A stretch of 54,134 bases of DNA from an uncultured Bacilli bacterium (GTDB lineage: Bacteria; Bacillota_I; Bacilli_A; RF39; UBA660), in assembly GCA_934130045.1 (NCBI GenBank), contig CAKOXI010000007.1, positions 1 through 54,134 of the forward strand, read 5' to 3'. This document shows positions 1 to 7,532 of this stretch, one piece after another (position 1 is the stretch's first letter; each line of letters opens with the position of its first letter). A program made the position numbers and the translations under genes. Under the pieces are notes generated by a model, which had not been told where the DNA came from, did not search any database, and saw only the letters and a program-made list of their open reading frames with translations.

Positions 1-432
1 ATGCTCTTTTGATATATGATTAAGCAAAGCTAACAATTTAGCAATAATACAATTTATCTCTTCAAAGTCAACTTTGACTTCAATTGTTTCCTCGCCTATA
101 GGATGAAAAATTTTATTTCTAGGAGAATCATCCGAATCATAAAAATATCTATCTATCATTTCTTTTAAGTCAGGTAAGATTAAATTGAATTCTTTATTAT
201 TATTAATTATAGAATTAATAGTTTTCATTGTTCCTTGCTCATACATTTCAATATTTGTTCCAGGAATTAGTTTATATATTTCTAACACTAATCTTTCAAT
301 TAATGGGAATTTGTAATATAAACTATAAAATGATTCATCATAAATAACCAACATATCTATTTTCCCGACTTTCAATATTGTTATATCACTTTCAAACAAT
401 TTTATAAATTCACTATTCTTTATTTTAATCAC
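1..432 (-). CDS. HEPN-like protein, partial (C-terminus beyond window)
   Basis: Open frame of 144 codons running off the left edge with no stop, so the gene is partial. The start is a GTG at 432 that overlaps the end of the upstream HEPN gene (stop at 425-427), an arrangement typical of translational coupling. The product is unrecognised. It is charged and soluble with no membrane segment. Residues 105-110 read RNKIFH, an RxxxxH arrangement like the catalytic motif of HEPN ribonuclease domains, and it is followed by a predicted hydrophobic helix (IAKLLALLNHI), as in many HEPN folds. The family-level claim is inference from this motif and from the neighbour. It is probably co-expressed with the 589-residue protein. 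Confidence 0.6.
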   Translation of the reverse strand, partial: MIKIKNSEFIKLFESDITILKVGKIDMLVIYDESFYSLYYKFPLIERLVLEIYKLIPGTNIEMYEQGTMKTINSIINNNKEFNLILPDLKEMIDRYFYDSDDSPRNKIFHPIGEETIEVKVDFEEINCIIAKLLALLNHISKEH

Positions 433-2194
433 TCAATCCACACTCTTTTCTGCTCAAATTATTCAAAAACATAATCGCACATAATGTTGTTATTATTTCT
501 ACCTCAACATTCTTTTTGAAATAATTACCATGAGATATATTGTTTCGAATATTAAGTCCATGTCTTTCATATAAAATATAATTTATATACATTAATCCAT
601 TAAAGTATAGATCATCATTAAAATAGTCATTTGCTAATTCATTCAAATTTTTAAATCCGTCTTTTGATATTTTTACCCCTTTTTTCTTTAATATCTCAAT
701 AATAGTATTTTCAATTTGCACAACATTCATTGCTAATATGACATAATCATTTTTCATTTTATAACTTCCTTTAGAAATTAATTTATCAATTAGTACCCTA
801 TTTTTTTCTTTAGTATTAAAACAAGATAAAATGAAATGTTGACATATCAAAAATGAATGTTTTAAATACTTAAGCAATTGAATATAATATCCCTCATCTA
901 ATCGATTTTTTAACTCAGGATGATTCTTGGTATACTCTTGTCCTTTTTTATCATAATAAGTTTTAAAAATACTATCTTCTATGCCCTCATCCGATTTTAA
1001 ATAAATTTGTGAATCTGAATCTATATTATATGAATTAAATATATATGAAACAGGATATTCAGAGTAATTTTTTAAAGCCATTTCAAGTTCTTTACTAAAA
1101 TTACCACACGAAGATGCATATAAACAACCAACATTTTCATTTACTGAAGATACAAATTCATTTATTTCTTTATGTGAAATAATTTGCTCATATTTAAACT
1201 TTTGCATTTGAGCATTTAATCTTTCTTGATCAGAAACGATAAACCTTTTTATATACAATATATTTTTCAAACATTCATAAATTTTTTCCTTTTGTTTTTT
1301 ATTCATATTTTGAATTTTATTTAAATATTTATTTAAAATTTTAATTAATTCATCAGATTCTGCAACTATTTGAATAAAGCTTTCTTTCTCATCAGTTGCC
1401 TTATTTTGTAATATTCCAATTCGCACAATAATTTTATTTAATATAGTATTAAACATTGTTTTAGTTAATAATTTTTTCCTATCTAAAATAAATAGTATTT
1501 CCTCTGGATATTTATTATAGATATTTTCATTTTTTAAATTTAATATATATTTTTTATAATATTCTTTATTACTTCTTACATTTTCATCATAAATAATAAC
1601 CTTTGATGGATGTATTTGATTTTTTAGCAATTTTTTTATAAACTTTTTTTTCAACTCTTTATTAATTTTTAAATTCACACATCCACGTTCCATTATATCG
1701 CCAAGAAAAAAAACTTTTTGATTTAATCCATAATCTATTATTTTGTTATATAATTCATACGACTTAAGCGTCAGTTCACATAAAATATTACAAATTCTAG
1801 AATCTACTATAACAACTTGTCTAAAATCTTTTCTTACTTCTTTATAATTATTAACATTATTTTTATATTCTATTGTGTTAATAGAATTAAAATAGCTAAC
1901 TAAAAATTCCGCAAGTAAAAAACAATTATTTGAATTATGTTTTTTAAAATACGTATATAATTTAATGATTTGTTTTAAATCTTCCTTTTTTAATAATATT
2001 TCATAATTATTAATCATATAGACCATTCTATTATCAAATAAAAAAAAACTATTATATATTTGATTAAATTTATGTAATTCATCTAAATGCATTTCTAACG
2101 AAGACATCTCATTTAAGGTATAATCAAAAGATTCATTTTTTTTATCAATGTCAATAAAAGTTTTTAAATAATCAACAGTATCACCATACAGCAT
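425..2194 (-). CDS. HEPN/DUF4209-like protein
   Basis: 589-residue soluble protein, ATG start with a GGAGG site eight bases upstream. Most of it is helical, Lys/Asn-rich and without recognisable motifs. The C-terminal ~110 residues resemble DUF4209-type HEPN domains: a long helix with 'QIENTIIEIL', then 'HGLNIRNNISHG' at about 545-556, giving RxxxxH (R550, H555). HEPN domains of this kind are usually RNA-cleaving or RNA-binding and are common in toxin and abortive-infection proteins. The next gene begins inside its last codons and has a similar motif. The promoter region carries a palindrome and lies behind a terminated small RNA. Function is unknown; a role in phage defence or as a regulated RNase is inference. 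Confidence 0.6.
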   Translation of the reverse strand: MLYGDTVDYLKTFIDIDKKNESFDYTLNEMSSLEMHLDELHKFNQIYNSFFLFDNRMVYMINNYEILLKKEDLKQIIKLYTYFKKHNSNNCFLLAEFLVSYFNSINTIEYKNNVNNYKEVRKDFRQVVIVDSRICNILCELTLKSYELYNKIIDYGLNQKVFFLGDIMERGCVNLKINKELKKKFIKKLLKNQIHPSKVIIYDENVRSNKEYYKKYILNLKNENIYNKYPEEILFILDRKKLLTKTMFNTILNKIIVRIGILQNKATDEKESFIQIVAESDELIKILNKYLNKIQNMNKKQKEKIYECLKNILYIKRFIVSDQERLNAQMQKFKYEQIISHKEINEFVSSVNENVGCLYASSCGNFSKELEMALKNYSEYPVSYIFNSYNIDSDSQIYLKSDEGIEDSIFKTYYDKKGQEYTKNHPELKNRLDEGYYIQLLKYLKHSFLICQHFILSCFNTKEKNRVLIDKLISKGSYKMKNDYVILAMNVVQIENTIIEILKKKGVKISKDGFKNLNELANDYFNDDLYFNGLMYINYILYERHGLNIRNNISHGNYFKKNVEVEIITTLCAIMFLNNLSRKECGLSD

Positions 2195-2219
2195 ATTTTT
2201 CCTCCATTAAAAAGAAAAA

Positions 2220-2256
2220 TTCTATAATTAATATAGAACTCTATGATTTAATTATA
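2220..2256 (-). promoter_or_regulatory. -10 box and palindromic operator candidate of the HEPN operon
   Basis: On the minus strand TATAAT lies at 2251-2256. About six bases past the expected transcription start is a perfect inverted repeat with 7-bp arms (TTCTATA-ATTAA-TATAGAA, 2220-2238), immediately before the ribosome binding site. The position suits an operator or an RNA hairpin that controls translation. No strong -35 box is seen at normal spacing. Confidence 0.45.
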
Positions 2257-2376
2257 CTACTTTATATCTTAAATGTCTGCAATAATCATGCAATTTTAAC
2301 AAAACTTGTTCCCATGTTGTTCCCAAGAATTATTTTCATTCTTCTCTATGCTCGCAAACCCTTATAAAATGTGCAT

Positions 2377-2405
2377 AAAAAATGAGAGCACGGTTAAATG
2401 CTCTC
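2377..2405 (-). terminator. Rho-independent terminator of the small RNA
   Basis: Minus-strand stem GAGAGCA/TGCTCTC (2384-2390 with 2399-2405), 8-base loop, then a run of T after one A. It separates the promoter at 2481-2509 from the HEPN operon, so it ends a short transcript or acts as an attenuator. Confidence 0.75.
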
Positions 2406-2474
2406 TTCAGGGGGTTTGGTTTATACTCTCACACTTTATTCCGTAAGAGTAATTGCGTGAACTACTATCACGCT
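2378..2474 (-). ncRNA. Structured ~97-nt small RNA or leader of unknown family
   Basis: Begins about seven bases after a TTGACA-17-TATTAT promoter and ends at a clear terminator, with no plausible ORF inside. It folds into three stems: GCGTGA/TCACGC (2473-2468 with 2460-2455), a 9-bp stem 2451-2443 with 2432-2424 (one G-U pair), and the terminator. Between stems two and three is an unpaired A/C-rich stretch, ACCAAACCCCCTG (2420-2408), that could pair with Shine-Dalgarno-like sequences, as C-rich motifs of Firmicutes sRNAs do. It matches no riboswitch or antitoxin RNA that I recognise and lacks the tandem repeats of type III antitoxins. It could be a free sRNA or an attenuating leader of the HEPN operon. 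Confidence 0.6.
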
Positions 2475-2480
2475 ATAGTA

Positions 2481-2509
2481 ATAATACAAAATTATAATAA
2501 AAATGTCAA
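2481..2509 (-). promoter_or_regulatory. Promoter of the small RNA
   Basis: TTGACA (2504-2509) and TATTAT (2481-2486) with exactly 17 bases between, reading leftward. It is a near-consensus SigA promoter that abuts the 3' end of the DsbD-like gene. Confidence 0.8.
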
Positions 2510-2515
2510 GGTTAT

Positions 2516-3712
2516 TTAAAAATTAAATTTCAAGATACTTGGATTTATAATCATCAAAATTCCTATCAATAACATTATAATTCCACCAATTAAATGAGCA
2601 TATTTATTATATTTATTTGAAATTCCAGTAATTTTCATTGTGGTCATTGCGATTACAAAAACAATTATATCATCAATTAAGAAAAATATTATATAAAGAA
2701 TATTATAAAATAAAGTCTGTGCACTTGATAAATCATTCATTGCAAGTATTTGCGCAAATAAAATTGGAAGCCCTGCTGAACAAGCAAGTTCAATTATATT
2801 TACTGAAACTGCTAATATTATAACACCACCTAATGCAAGTAAAAAACTATTTTCAGTAACAATTTCTTTTGCCCTAACCATTATTTTTTTCTTTTTAGCA
2901 TTATTGGTAACACTACAACCCACATCTTTTGCTCTAACTTCTTTAATAAAGTGATATAAATTTACTCCTCCACCTAACAAAGCTACTATAGCAACCAAAA
3001 TTTCTATTATTTTGGAAGAAGAAAACATTCCAGCAACATTTATCCAAGTCATCATAAATGCAAAATAAACAATAGCAGATGACAATAAAAATGCAATTCC
3101 TAAACACCACATTCTTTTTCTATTTTTCATGCCTATCATCAAGCTAATTAGGAATAATAAGACCCACATGGCACATGGATTAAAACCATCAACTAACCCT
3201 ATAACAACAGATACAAGTGGTAATGAAATATTTTTAGGATTAACTTCACCAATAATTGGAACAGTAAATTTACAACTATTAATATTAAATTCATCAATTA
3301 AATCTTCTCTAACCTCTGTTGTTCCTAAAAATTCTCCTACTAAATCTCTATGAACATTATTTCCATAATAATTTACCGCACATCTTATTTTAGTTCCTAT
3401 ATCATCATTATATCCAACAAAATAATTTGTACCTATTATTGTAAGTGGTACTGCATTAATATCCCATCCCTGTTGCTTTAAAAATTCAGAAAGTAATTCC
3501 TTATTTTCTTCATCTTTTTTTACCTCATATTTTATTATTTCTAAATTATCATATTCTTCTTCTAATTCTTTTAAATAAACTTTTTCATCTGCGCAATGTG
3601 GGCAATCATAATTATAAAATAAATATAATTTTACATTTTCTAAAGCATTTACATTGGGAAGAAACAAAAAACAAAAAATTAATGAAAAAATTATTTTTTT
3701 TATAAACTTCAT
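2516..3712 (-). CDS. Thioredoxin-DsbD membrane fusion (thiol-disulfide transporter)
   Basis: About 398 residues. The ATG at 3712 is preferred over a GTG nine bases upstream because AGGTG then lies six bases before it. Order: signal peptide, extracytoplasmic thioredoxin-like domain with CPHC (about residue 37), then a six-helix DsbD/CcdA-type membrane domain carrying NPCAMW and ELACSAGLP, the two Cys positions that shuttle electrons across the membrane in this family. Likely role: moving reducing power from cytoplasmic thioredoxin to exported thiols. The fused N-terminal domain would be the outer acceptor. The small thioredoxin upstream (two-base gap) is a plausible cytoplasmic donor. The physiological substrate is not shown by the sequence. 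Confidence 0.85.
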   Translation of the reverse strand: MKFIKKIIFSLIFCFLFLPNVNALENVKLYLFYNYDCPHCADEKVYLKELEEEYDNLEIIKYEVKKDEENKELLSEFLKQQGWDINAVPLTIIGTNYFVGYNDDIGTKIRCAVNYYGNNVHRDLVGEFLGTTEVREDLIDEFNINSCKFTVPIIGEVNPKNISLPLVSVVIGLVDGFNPCAMWVLLFLISLMIGMKNRKRMWCLGIAFLLSSAIVYFAFMMTWINVAGMFSSSKIIEILVAIVALLGGGVNLYHFIKEVRAKDVGCSVTNNAKKKKIMVRAKEIVTENSFLLALGGVIILAVSVNIIELACSAGLPILFAQILAMNDLSSAQTLFYNILYIIFFLIDDIIVFVIAMTTMKITGISNKYNKYAHLIGGIIMLLIGILMIINPSILKFNF

Positions 3713-3713
3713 C

Positions 3714-3974
3714 TTATACACCTATATCCTCAAAAATTTTATTTAGTTCTTTTTGACTTTTTTCACCAATAATTCTTGTTAATTCTTGCTCATTATCCAT
3801 AACAATTACCACTGGCAAAATATCACCAATTTTATATTTTTCGACTACATCTATGTCCATATCATAATCATATTCTTCTATATCAAGATTATAATTTTTT
3901 ACTAATTCATTATATCTAGAATTCATAATTAAACAACTTGGACACCAAACCGAACTAATTTTTATTAATTTCAT
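3714..3974 (-). CDS. Small thioredoxin-like protein
   Basis: 86 residues, no signal peptide, with WCPSC at residues 10-14 in the position of the thioredoxin active site (usually WCGPC) and a cis-Pro-like 'ILPVVIV' at about residue 53. It is shorter than classical thioredoxin (~105). It lies between the cysteine desulfurase (13-base gap) and the membrane fusion gene, which starts just after its stop codon, so the three are probably one operon. Likely a dedicated cytoplasmic electron donor to the DsbD-type partner. Confidence 0.8.
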   Translation of the reverse strand: MKLIKISSVWCPSCLIMNSRYNELVKNYNLDIEEYDYDMDIDVVEKYKIGDILPVVIVMDNEQELTRIIGEKSQKELNKIFEDIGV

Positions 3975-3986
3975 ATAACACCTACT

Positions 3987-5120
3987 TTATTTTAATTTAA
4001 GCTTTTTATAACAATCATCAAAAATTGTCAAAAATTTTTCTACTTCTTCTAGTGTTGTTAGTTTTGATAAACTTATTCTAATACTTGATTCAGCTCTTTC
4101 GTTATCTTTGCATATAGCATATACAGCCTTTGATTTTGAATTATTACTAGAACAAGCACTTTGTGTAGATATATAAACTTCATATTCATCTAATGCATGC
4201 AACATTGTTTCTGGTTTGATTCCAAGAACACTTAAGTTTAAAATGTGTGGAATACAATATTCATTACTATTAATAACAATATCAGAATACTTACTTATAT
4301 GTTTTTTAATTTTATTATTTAAATCCAATACATAAAGATAATCATCAGATACCGTAGATAAAGATATTCTTAAAGCTTTAGATAAAGAAGCTATCAAGGC
4401 TGGAGCTGGGGTACCACTTCTAAAAATTGTTGTACTCTTCCCACCATGGATTAATGGTTCCAAACTAATACCATCTTTTTTTATTAAACAGCCAATTCCT
4501 TTTAAACCAAAAAATTTATGTGCAGAAAAACTAGCTAAGTCAACATTTTCTAAATTACATTTAACTAAAGGCATTTTCCCAATACATTGAGTCATATCAG
4601 TATGAAAAAAACATTTTGGGTATTTTTTTAGCATTTTACCAATTTCTGTTATCGGTTGCCATAATCCTAATTCACTATTAACTGCAGATATAGATACTAA
4701 AATAACCTCATCATCCATTAAGTCATCTAGTTTTTCTAAATCAACTCTACCAAATTCATCTAATGGTGCAAACAGTATTTCAAATCCTAACTTTTGCAAA
4801 TAACCAAGAGGTCCATAAATTGATGAATGTTCTAATTCAGTTGTAATAATTTTTTTACCGCGGTTTTGATATTTTAAAGCGATACCTTTTATAACCAAAT
4901 TATTTGATTCACTTGATCCGCTTGTATAAATAATTTCACTTGTTTTAATTTTTAAAAGATCAGCAATCTGCTTAGTAGCGCTATCTATTAATTCTTTGCT
5001 TCTTACCCCTAATTTATGTAAAGAATTAGGGTTTCCAATAAATTCTAATGAAACTTTATTAAAAGTATCTAAAACATCTTTATTTACAGGAGTTGTTGCT
5101 GAATAATCCAAATATATCAT
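3987..5120 (-). CDS. Cysteine desulfurase (NifS/IscS family)
   Basis: 377-residue PLP enzyme that takes sulfur from cysteine for tRNA thiolation or Fe-S clusters. Visible landmarks: N-terminal 'YLDYSATTP', 'TSGSSESNN', 'ELEHSS', the PLP lysine in 'SAHKFFG', and the persulfide cysteine in 'STQSACSS' near residue 318. Length fits the family. Start ATG with AGGTGATGGT upstream. No IscU/SufU or thiI is adjacent. A TtcA-like thiolase occurs elsewhere in the window and could receive its sulfur, but that is inference. It is probably the first gene of an operon with the two thioredoxin-type genes. Confidence 0.9.
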   Translation of the reverse strand: MIYLDYSATTPVNKDVLDTFNKVSLEFIGNPNSLHKLGVRSKELIDSATKQIADLLKIKTSEIIYTSGSSESNNLVIKGIALKYQNRGKKIITTELEHSSIYGPLGYLQKLGFEILFAPLDEFGRVDLEKLDDLMDDEVILVSISAVNSELGLWQPITEIGKMLKKYPKCFFHTDMTQCIGKMPLVKCNLENVDLASFSAHKFFGLKGIGCLIKKDGISLEPLIHGGKSTTIFRSGTPAPALIASLSKALRISLSTVSDDYLYVLDLNNKIKKHISKYSDIVINSNEYCIPHILNLSVLGIKPETMLHALDEYEVYISTQSACSSNNSKSKAVYAICKDNERAESSIRISLSKLTTLEEVEKFLTIFDDCYKKLKLK

Positions 5121-5245
5121 ACCATCACCTTATAAAATTATATCATATTTATAGTAAAATTAAATACCTATTAATATTATTAATACAAATTAATTCAAAT
5201 TTTAAAATAAATTTAACAAAATTAAAAAAATTTTTTAAAAAACTA

Positions 5246-5274
5246 TTGCCAAAATAAAAAAAATACGTTATACT
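5246..5274 (+). promoter_or_regulatory. tRNA operon promoter
   Basis: TTGCCA (5246-5251), 17-base spacer, TATACT (5269-5274), followed about 20 bases later by tRNA-Ile. It is the only obvious promoter for the tRNA pair. Confidence 0.75.
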
Positions 5275-5293
5275 TGAATAGTCATTGATTAAT

Positions 5294-5370
<77 letters not shown>

Positions 5371-5378
5371 TTAATTAT

Positions 5379-5455
5379 GGCCCGTTGGTGAAGTGGCTTA
5401 ACACACATGCCTTTCACGCATGCATTCACGAGTCCGAATCTCGTACGGGTCACCA
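5379..5455 (+). tRNA. tRNA-Glu (TTC)
   Basis: 77-nt cloverleaf with encoded CCA. Acceptor GGCCCGT pairs with ACGGGTC, and the anticodon stem CATGC/GCATG encloses CTTTCAC (anticodon TTC). It lies eight bases after tRNA-Ile, so the two are co-transcribed. Confidence 0.95.
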
Positions 5456-5467
5456 AATAAAATAAAT

Positions 5468-5490
5468 ACTTCCGTTTGGAAGTTTTTTTG
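5468..5490 (+). terminator. tRNA operon terminator
   Basis: ACTTCC-GTTT-GGAAGT stem followed by seven T, 12 bases after the tRNA-Glu CCA. Confidence 0.85.
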
Positions 5491-5507
5491 TTTTTAAATT
5501 AAAAATT

Positions 5508-5535
5508 AAAACTCAAGATATTATTCTTGAGTTTT
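5508..5535 (-). terminator. ddl operon terminator
   Basis: Perfect 11-bp stem AAAACTCAAGA/TCTTGAGTTTT with a 6-base loop, whose arms include the ddl stop codon, followed on the minus strand by AATTTTTAATTT. It is nearly symmetrical, so it may also stop read-through from the tRNAs. Confidence 0.75.
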
Positions 5536-6729
5536 AAACTTTTTACTACCCTTTGCTCCATTTACATTGTATGTACTTAAGACATTATTATCAAAACTTG
5601 TAATTTTCTTAGAACGTTTTTTATAGTCTTTTATAGCTAAAGTAATAAGTTCATCCAATAATTTTGTATAATTCTTAGTTTTCTTATCAAACATATAAAA
5701 TGCTAAACTTCCAGGAATTATATTTGGTTCATTAATATATACCTTATTTTCCCTACTATCAATTAAGAAATCAACACGTGCAACACCACTTAAATTAAGC
5801 ACTCTAAATGTCTTTTTAGCTAAATCATAAATTTCATTTGTCATTTTTTCATCTAACGAAGCAGGTATTTTAAAATCACTATTATCCATTGATGATGAAT
5901 TTTTTATCGTGTTTCCTTTTTTCCCACCAGATCCATTACCAATATATTTATCATTAAATGTTAAAATTTCATTTTTTAACTTCATTTCTGCAATATAACT
6001 TGTTTCCTGATATTCATAGTTTCCTAAAACTGCACAGTTTACTTCTATTAAATTTTTTATAGCTTGTTCTACGATTATTTTATTATCATATTTAATTGCT
6101 TCATTAATAGCTCCATCTAATTCTTGTTTATCTTTGGCAACTCTAATACCTATACTGCTCCCTAAAGTTGCTGGTTTTACAATGACAGGATAACCAATTT
6201 TTTCAATATTATCAATAATTTCATCCTTATTTAAAAAATATTCATTATCATAAAACCAAACGTATTTAACAATTGGTAATTTTTCTTCACTTAACACCTG
6301 TTTTTGAACTACCTTATCTTGACCTAAAGCAGAACCTAAAACTCTACTTCCAACATATGGTATGCCAATAGTTTCTAAGTATCCTGCAAGAGTACCATCC
6401 TCTGCGTTATTTCCATGAACAATCGGAAATACTAAATCTAACTCTGTAAGTGTTCTTTTAAATAAACCTGTTGATTGTAAAACATATTTACCGTTTTTAT
6501 TATATAAAACACACTTTTTAGCATAACCTTTTAAATCATCAAAATTTTTATATAATCCTATGTCCATTAATAATTTTCCAGTATACCAAATTTTATCTTT
6601 TGATATATATATTGGAACAATATCATACTTTTCTTGATCTAAATTTTCCATAGCTTGAATAGCAGTAATAATACTTATTTCATGTTCTACTGTATTACCA
6701 CCAAATATAACACCTAATTTTAATTTCAT
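5521..6729 (-). CDS. ddl: D-alanine--D-alanine ligase
   Basis: 402-residue ATP-grasp ligase making D-Ala-D-Ala for peptidoglycan. Landmarks: 'GVIFGGNTVEHEIS' at the N-terminus, 'HGNNAEDGTLAGYLE', 'IVKPATLGSSIGI' (ATP-binding loop), and a metal/substrate site 'NEPNIIPGSLAFYMF' near residue 335. The last motif differs from the usual 'E(I/V)NTIPGFT': Asn-Thr and Phe-Thr are replaced, as in a divergent Ddl clade. This may reflect altered substrate handling. The C-terminus is ~30 residues longer than usual and basic. Start ATG with AGGAGAG upstream. The hydrolase gene lies 11 bases upstream. Confidence 0.9.
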   Translation of the reverse strand: MKLKLGVIFGGNTVEHEISIITAIQAMENLDQEKYDIVPIYISKDKIWYTGKLLMDIGLYKNFDDLKGYAKKCVLYNKNGKYVLQSTGLFKRTLTELDLVFPIVHGNNAEDGTLAGYLETIGIPYVGSRVLGSALGQDKVVQKQVLSEEKLPIVKYVWFYDNEYFLNKDEIIDNIEKIGYPVIVKPATLGSSIGIRVAKDKQELDGAINEAIKYDNKIIVEQAIKNLIEVNCAVLGNYEYQETSYIAEMKLKNEILTFNDKYIGNGSGGKKGNTIKNSSSMDNSDFKIPASLDEKMTNEIYDLAKKTFRVLNLSGVARVDFLIDSRENKVYINEPNIIPGSLAFYMFDKKTKNYTKLLDELITLAIKDYKKRSKKITSFDNNVLSTYNVNGAKGSKKFKTQE

Positions 6730-6739
6730 AATAACTCTC

Positions 6740-7471
6740 CTACTTCAAAAAACTTTTTAACACATTAATCGTTTGTCCTAATCTTTCCAAATATGCATAA
6801 TGTGTACATCCCTCATATACAACAACACCAGCATCACTAATCAAATTCTCCAATTCATATGCTCTTTTAAGTGGCACTGCTGTATCAGAGTCTCCCCATA
6901 TTAGTAAAGTTGGGCATTTAATTTTTTTTACAGATTCTGTTATATCTAAGTTGACTGTTTGAACCAATATTTTTCTCATCATTGGACTTGCATTTTTATA
7001 ATCTGTTGACCCAATATGACTTTTAAAAAATTCAACCAAAGGTTTTAAAATCTTAATTTTAGCTACACTTTTTAAAATTTTTGTTTTTAAAGATAATTTT
7101 TCTATTTCTGGTTTATATGGACTAGCAAATAAAACTAATTTTTCTACGTTATACTTGCTTGCAAATGCAAGAGAAACTTTTCCACCAAATGAATGACCCA
7201 TTACAATTGGGTTCTCTATTTTTAAATTATTTAAAAGTTTATGAATAAAATCTGCGTAGTCATATATAGACCAAGCAAAATCTGGTTCATCACTTTTTCC
7301 AAATCCAGGTAAGTCAACTATAACAATATCAAAATCATCTTTTAAATTATCGCCAATTGGTTTCATCATTTCAATATTTTGACCCCAACCGTGTAATAAC
7401 ACAATTGTTTTAGATGAGTTGTTTCCATATCTGGTATAATTCAAATTTATATTATTAATTTTTTGATTCAT
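6740..7471 (-). CDS. Alpha/beta hydrolase
   Basis: About 243 residues. The ATG at 7471 is chosen because GAGGTG lies seven bases upstream. Alpha/beta hydrolase fold: 'LLHGWGQN' (oxyanion loop), nucleophile in 'GHSFGG', acid in 'WGDSDTAVP' and His in 'GCTHYAYLE' form a complete triad. Small-substrate esterase, C-C hydrolase or haloperoxidase-like families all fit; the substrate cannot be deduced. It lies directly upstream of ddl in the same operon and has no signal peptide. Confidence 0.85.
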   Translation of the reverse strand: MNQKINNINLNYTRYGNNSSKTIVLLHGWGQNIEMMKPIGDNLKDDFDIVIVDLPGFGKSDEPDFAWSIYDYADFIHKLLNNLKIENPIVMGHSFGGKVSLAFASKYNVEKLVLFASPYKPEIEKLSLKTKILKSVAKIKILKPLVEFFKSHIGSTDYKNASPMMRKILVQTVNLDITESVKKIKCPTLLIWGDSDTAVPLKRAYELENLISDAGVVVYEGCTHYAYLERLGQTINVLKSFLK

Positions 7472-7532
7472 TTCATCCACCTCAAACATTATATCAAAAT
7501 TTATTATAATTGTTAAGAAAAAAGCACTAATT

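Noticed and set aside
2378..2474. Type III toxin-antitoxin RNA of ToxIN type
   Set aside because: There is no tandem repeat array before the terminator, and the downstream protein does not look like ToxN/CptN/TenpN.
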